DNA of 64,000 nt from NCBI GenBank assembly GCA_963205255.1, contig CAUJIK010000114.1, positions 1 to 64,000 on the forward strand, read 5' to 3'. The notes under the pieces are model-generated. The model did no database searches and was not told where the DNA came from. It worked only from the letters and a program-made list of their open reading frames with translations. The translations under genes were made by a program, and so were the position numbers. This document shows positions 61,684-64,000 of this stretch, piece by piece. Numbering within the stretch: the stretch's first letter is position 1; every line of letters begins with the position of its first letter. The DNA comes from Pseudomonadota bacterium. GTDB lineage: Bacteria > Pseudomonadota > Gammaproteobacteria > Steroidobacterales > Steroidobacteraceae.

Positions 61684-62682
61684 ATGGATACGACGACTGC
61701 AATGCGGCCTCTGGGCAGCGCCGGGGCCGAAGTCTCAGCTGTTGGTTTCGGCTGCATGGGCCTGGTGGGATGGTATGGCACGCGTGACGACGAGGAATCC
61801 CGCGCCACGCTGCTCATGGCGCTGGACCAGGGCGTCAATCACTTCGACACCGCCGCCAGTTACCAGGTGGGCGAAAACGAGCGCTTCGTCGGCAGCGTGC
61901 TGCGGCCGCATCGCAGCCGCGTGTTTCTCGCCTCGAAGTGCGGTCTGTCGCGCGGACCCGGCGGCGCGGCCATGGCCGACAACCGGCCGGAAACCATCCG
62001 CCAGTCCCTGGATGAGAGCCTCACGCGGCTGGGTTTCGAAACCATCGACCTCTTCTATCTGCATCGCATCGACCGCACCGTGCCCATAGAAGAATCCGTG
62101 GGCGCTCTGGCCGACCTGGTGCGCGCCGGCAAGATCCGCCACATCGGCCTGTCCGAGTGCAGCGTCACGACGCTGCGCCGTGCCGCGGCCGTGCATCCGG
62201 TGGCGGCGGTACAAAGCGAATATTCGATGTGGTCGCGCGAGCCGGAGCAAGCCATGCTCACGGTCTGTCGGGAACTGGGCACCACCTTCGTCGCCTACAG
62301 CCCGCTGGGGCGTGGCTTTCTGGCTGGCAATTTTCGCCGTCTTGTCGAATTGCCGATCAATGACAATCGCCGCAACCAGCCGCGCTTCCAGGATGCCAAT
62401 GCCGAGCAGAACGGGCGGCTCGTGGATCTGGTGCATGCCATCGGCGCCGAACATGCGGCCAGCGCCGCGCAGGTGGCCATCGCCTGGGTGCTGTCGCGCG
62501 CGCCGAACGTCGTAGCCATTCCGGGCATGAAGACCCGCAAGCATCTGCTGGACAATCTCGCCGGCGGCAGATTGCAGCTTGCCGCTGAGCAGTTGCAGCG
62601 CATCGACGCCCTGCTTGCCGAATCGCCCGTGGCGGGCGAACGCCACCCCGCGGCGATGATGCAGATCATCGACCGCGACTAG
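61684..62682 (+). CDS. Aldo/keto reductase
   Basis: The 332-aa AKR has the catalytic tetrad: Asp and Tyr in FDTAASYQVGENE near residue 59, Lys in LASKCGLS near 87 and His in FYLHRID near 129. The NADP-binding end is VVAIPGMKTRKHL. It resembles AKR13/YghZ-type reductases acting on varied aldehydes and ketones. It is divergent from ligJ and 16 nt before the SDR gene, with which it is probably co-transcribed. Its role in the aromatic cluster is unknown. Confidence 0.83.
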   Translation: MDTTTAMRPLGSAGAEVSAVGFGCMGLVGWYGTRDDEESRATLLMALDQGVNHFDTAASYQVGENERFVGSVLRPHRSRVFLASKCGLSRGPGGAAMADNRPETIRQSLDESLTRLGFETIDLFYLHRIDRTVPIEESVGALADLVRAGKIRHIGLSECSVTTLRRAAAVHPVAAVQSEYSMWSREPEQAMLTVCRELGTTFVAYSPLGRGFLAGNFRRLVELPINDNRRNQPRFQDANAEQNGRLVDLVHAIGAEHAASAAQVAIAWVLSRAPNVVAIPGMKTRKHLLDNLAGGRLQLAAEQLQRIDALLAESPVAGERHPAAMMQIIDRD

Positions 62683-62698
62683 ACCCAAGGATCAGACC

Positions 62699-63514
62699 AT
62701 GAAAGTACTTATCACCGGAGCCGCCGGCCGTCTGGGCCGCGCCAGCCGCCCCGCACTGCATGACGCCGGACACGAACTGCGCAGCACCGACCTGCCGGGA
62801 ACCACCCTCGAAGCGCTGGATGGCGAGACGCTGCTGACCGGCAACCTCTGCGACCCGGCTTTCGTGGATGCCGCCCTGCAAGGCATGGACGCCGTCGTGC
62901 ACTGGGCTGCGACCAGCAACGAGCAGGCTTTCCCGCTGGTGCTGGAAAACAATCACCGCATGCTGTTCGAGCTTTATGAGGGCGCCCGCCGGCATGGCGT
63001 CAGGCGCATCGTCTACGCCAGCTCCAACCATGCCTTCGGCCTGCATGCGGTGACCGAGAAGCTGCGCCTGGATGCGCCCTATCGCGCCGACTGCTTTTAC
63101 GGGCTCTCGAAGGTGTGGGGCGAAGAGCTCGCCCGCATGTACTGGACCAAGCACGGCATCGAGACCGTGGCGCTGCGCATCGGCACCTTCATGAACCTGC
63201 CGCCGCGCAATGCGCGTGAGCTGTCCAGCTGGCTGGGTCTCGAGGACCTGAGGCAACTGGTGCGCAAGTCGGTGGAAGCATCGCGGGTACAGTTCGCGCC
63301 CGTCTGGGGCATATCCGCCAACACCCGCGCCTGGTACGACATGAGCGAGCCCAATGCCATCGGATACCTGCCCACGCAGGACGCGGAAGTGTTCGCGGAA
63401 GCCGTCGCCGCGCTGCCGCCCGCGCCGGCCGACGCGGTGGCCGAGCGCTTCCAGGGCGGGCGTTTCGTCACGCAGTCGTGGACGCCGGAAGATTCGCGGC
63501 CACGAGGCGCGTAG
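62699..63514 (+). CDS. NAD-dependent epimerase/dehydratase (uronate-dehydrogenase-like)
   Basis: The 271-aa extended SDR has VLITGAAGRLGRAS near residues 3-16, a catalytic Ser in IVYASSNHAFG near 112 and YGLSKVWGE (YxxxK) near 139. The fold and the SSNHAFGLH segment resemble uronate dehydrogenase (Udh), which oxidises galacturonate or glucuronate to lactones. Position next to lig genes could also mean a sugar-like or lactone intermediate. Its end meets the convergent ligC gene with 1 bp between stops. Confidence 0.78.
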   Translation: MKVLITGAAGRLGRASRPALHDAGHELRSTDLPGTTLEALDGETLLTGNLCDPAFVDAALQGMDAVVHWAATSNEQAFPLVLENNHRMLFELYEGARRHGVRRIVYASSNHAFGLHAVTEKLRLDAPYRADCFYGLSKVWGEELARMYWTKHGIETVALRIGTFMNLPPRNARELSSWLGLEDLRQLVRKSVEASRVQFAPVWGISANTRAWYDMSEPNAIGYLPTQDAEVFAEAVAALPPAPADAVAERFQGGRFVTQSWTPEDSRPRGA

Positions 63515-63515
63515 C

Positions 63516-64000
63516 TCAGAGCAGCGACTTCTCGATGGTGTCGAGCGTACGCATGGCCGGCAGCACCTGCTGCACGCTGGAATTGGGCTCACGGCCCTCG
63601 CGGATGGCCGCGAAGAATTCCCGGTCCTGCAGCTCGATGCCGTTCATCGACACATCGACCTTCGACACGTCGATCTGCTCGTTCTTGCCGTTGAACAGAT
63701 CGTCGTAGCGGCACAGATAGGTGCCGTTGTCGCAGATGTAGCGGAAGAACGTGCCCAGCGGGCCGTCGTTGTTGAACGACAACGACAGCGTGCAGATGGC
63801 GCCGCCGCGCGTCTTCATCTGGATGGACATGTCCATCGCGATCTTGAGGTCGGGATGGATCGGGCCCTGCACGCCACGCGCCACAGTCACTTCATCCTGC
63901 GCCTGGTAGCCGAACAGGTCCACGGTGTGGCAGGCGTGGTGCCACAGCAGATGGTCGGTCCAGCTGCGCGGCTTGCCCAGCGCATTCATGTTGGTGCGGC
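63516..64000 (-). CDS. ligC: 4-carboxy-2-hydroxymuconate-6-semialdehyde dehydrogenase LigC, C-terminal part
   Basis: About 160 C-terminal codons are in the window and the gene runs off the right edge. The sequence NALGKPRSWTDHLLWHHACH, then TVDLFGYQ and GIELQDREFFAAIREGREPN, matches LigC, a Gfo/Idh/MocA-family NADP dehydrogenase. LigC oxidises the protocatechuate ring-opening product (its hemiacetal) to 2-pyrone-4,6-dicarboxylate. The Rossmann domain lies outside the window. With ligJ and ligK it defines a protocatechuate 4,5-cleavage cluster; ligAB, ligI and a LigU-type isomerase are not visible here. Confidence 0.88.
   Translation of the reverse strand, partial: RTNMNALGKPRSWTDHLLWHHACHTVDLFGYQAQDEVTVARGVQGPIHPDLKIAMDMSIQMKTRGGAICTLSLSFNNDGPLGTFFRYICDNGTYLCRYDDLFNGKNEQIDVSKVDVSMNGIELQDREFFAAIREGREPNSSVQQVLPAMRTLDTIEKSLL

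Overview
The window reads as a stretch of chromosome from a high-GC gammaproteobacterium with an aerobic, versatile metabolism. The placement rests on gene content: a complete System I cytochrome c maturation operon, fused thrA with thrB and thrC, msrPQ, pgsA next to uvrC, and the gammaproteobacterial tRNA set Gly(GCC)/Cys(GCA)/Leu(TAA) in pgsA order. A deep-branching order such as Steroidobacterales or Nevskiales would fit, but that is inference. Genes are densely packed. Many junctions are 4-nt NTGA overlaps in which the downstream start codon shares bases with the upstream TGA. ATGA, GTGA, TTGA and, unusually, CTGA all occur.

Layout. 1-3122: the start of an NAD-dependent formate dehydrogenase operon (fdsG, fdsB cut by the edge), 5-formyl-THF cyclo-ligase, an Ada-like alkyltransferase and a 2OG-Fe(II) oxygenase. 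2505-9765: ccmABCDEFGHI on the minus strand, transcribed from just behind tRNA-Leu. 9788-17550: tRNA-Leu, tRNA-Cys, an acyl-CoA block (ivd, mccB, CitE-like lyase, divergent MaoC hydratase), then a decayed zone (permease fragment, shortened exported protein, broken metalloprotease, broken alpha/beta hydrolase) ending at tRNA-Gly. 17551-20009: a cyclic di-GMP-I riboswitch candidate in front of a DUF1996 protein, a PA14 protein and a Sco1 copper chaperone. 20026-31126: pgsA, uvrC, class II DAHP synthase, a PhoPQ-like pair with PepSY, mazG, a CoA pyrophosphatase, fumC and purB. 31244-46199: nudJ, mnmA, acnA, HAD phosphatase, msrPQ, kynA, YgjP, TatD, NERD and the thrABC operon.

46325-55489 is a compact Flp/Tad pilus operon (flp, TadG-like, TadE-like, an unknown secreted protein, a second prepilin-like protein, cpaB, cpaC, cpaF, tadB, tadC, DUF192, TadE-like). 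No prepilin peptidase, TadZ/CpaE or TadD gene is present in the window. 55600-58400 holds a secreted subtilisin with a GlyGly-CTERM-like tail, and uppP. 58402-64000 is part of a protocatechuate 4,5-cleavage cluster: aldehyde dehydrogenase, ligK, ligJ, aldo/keto reductase, a uronate-dehydrogenase-like SDR and ligC (cut by the edge).

The observations most worth checking are the c-di-GMP-I aptamer with a competing 8-bp hairpin around the DUF1996 start; the two CTG start candidates (uvrC and the HAD gene) at CTGA junctions; the pgsA-Gly-Cys-Leu tRNA block pulled apart by inserted and decaying genes, with tRNA-Cys inverted; and a leucine-type block that pairs IVD/MCC with a MaoC hydratase and a CitE-like lyase.
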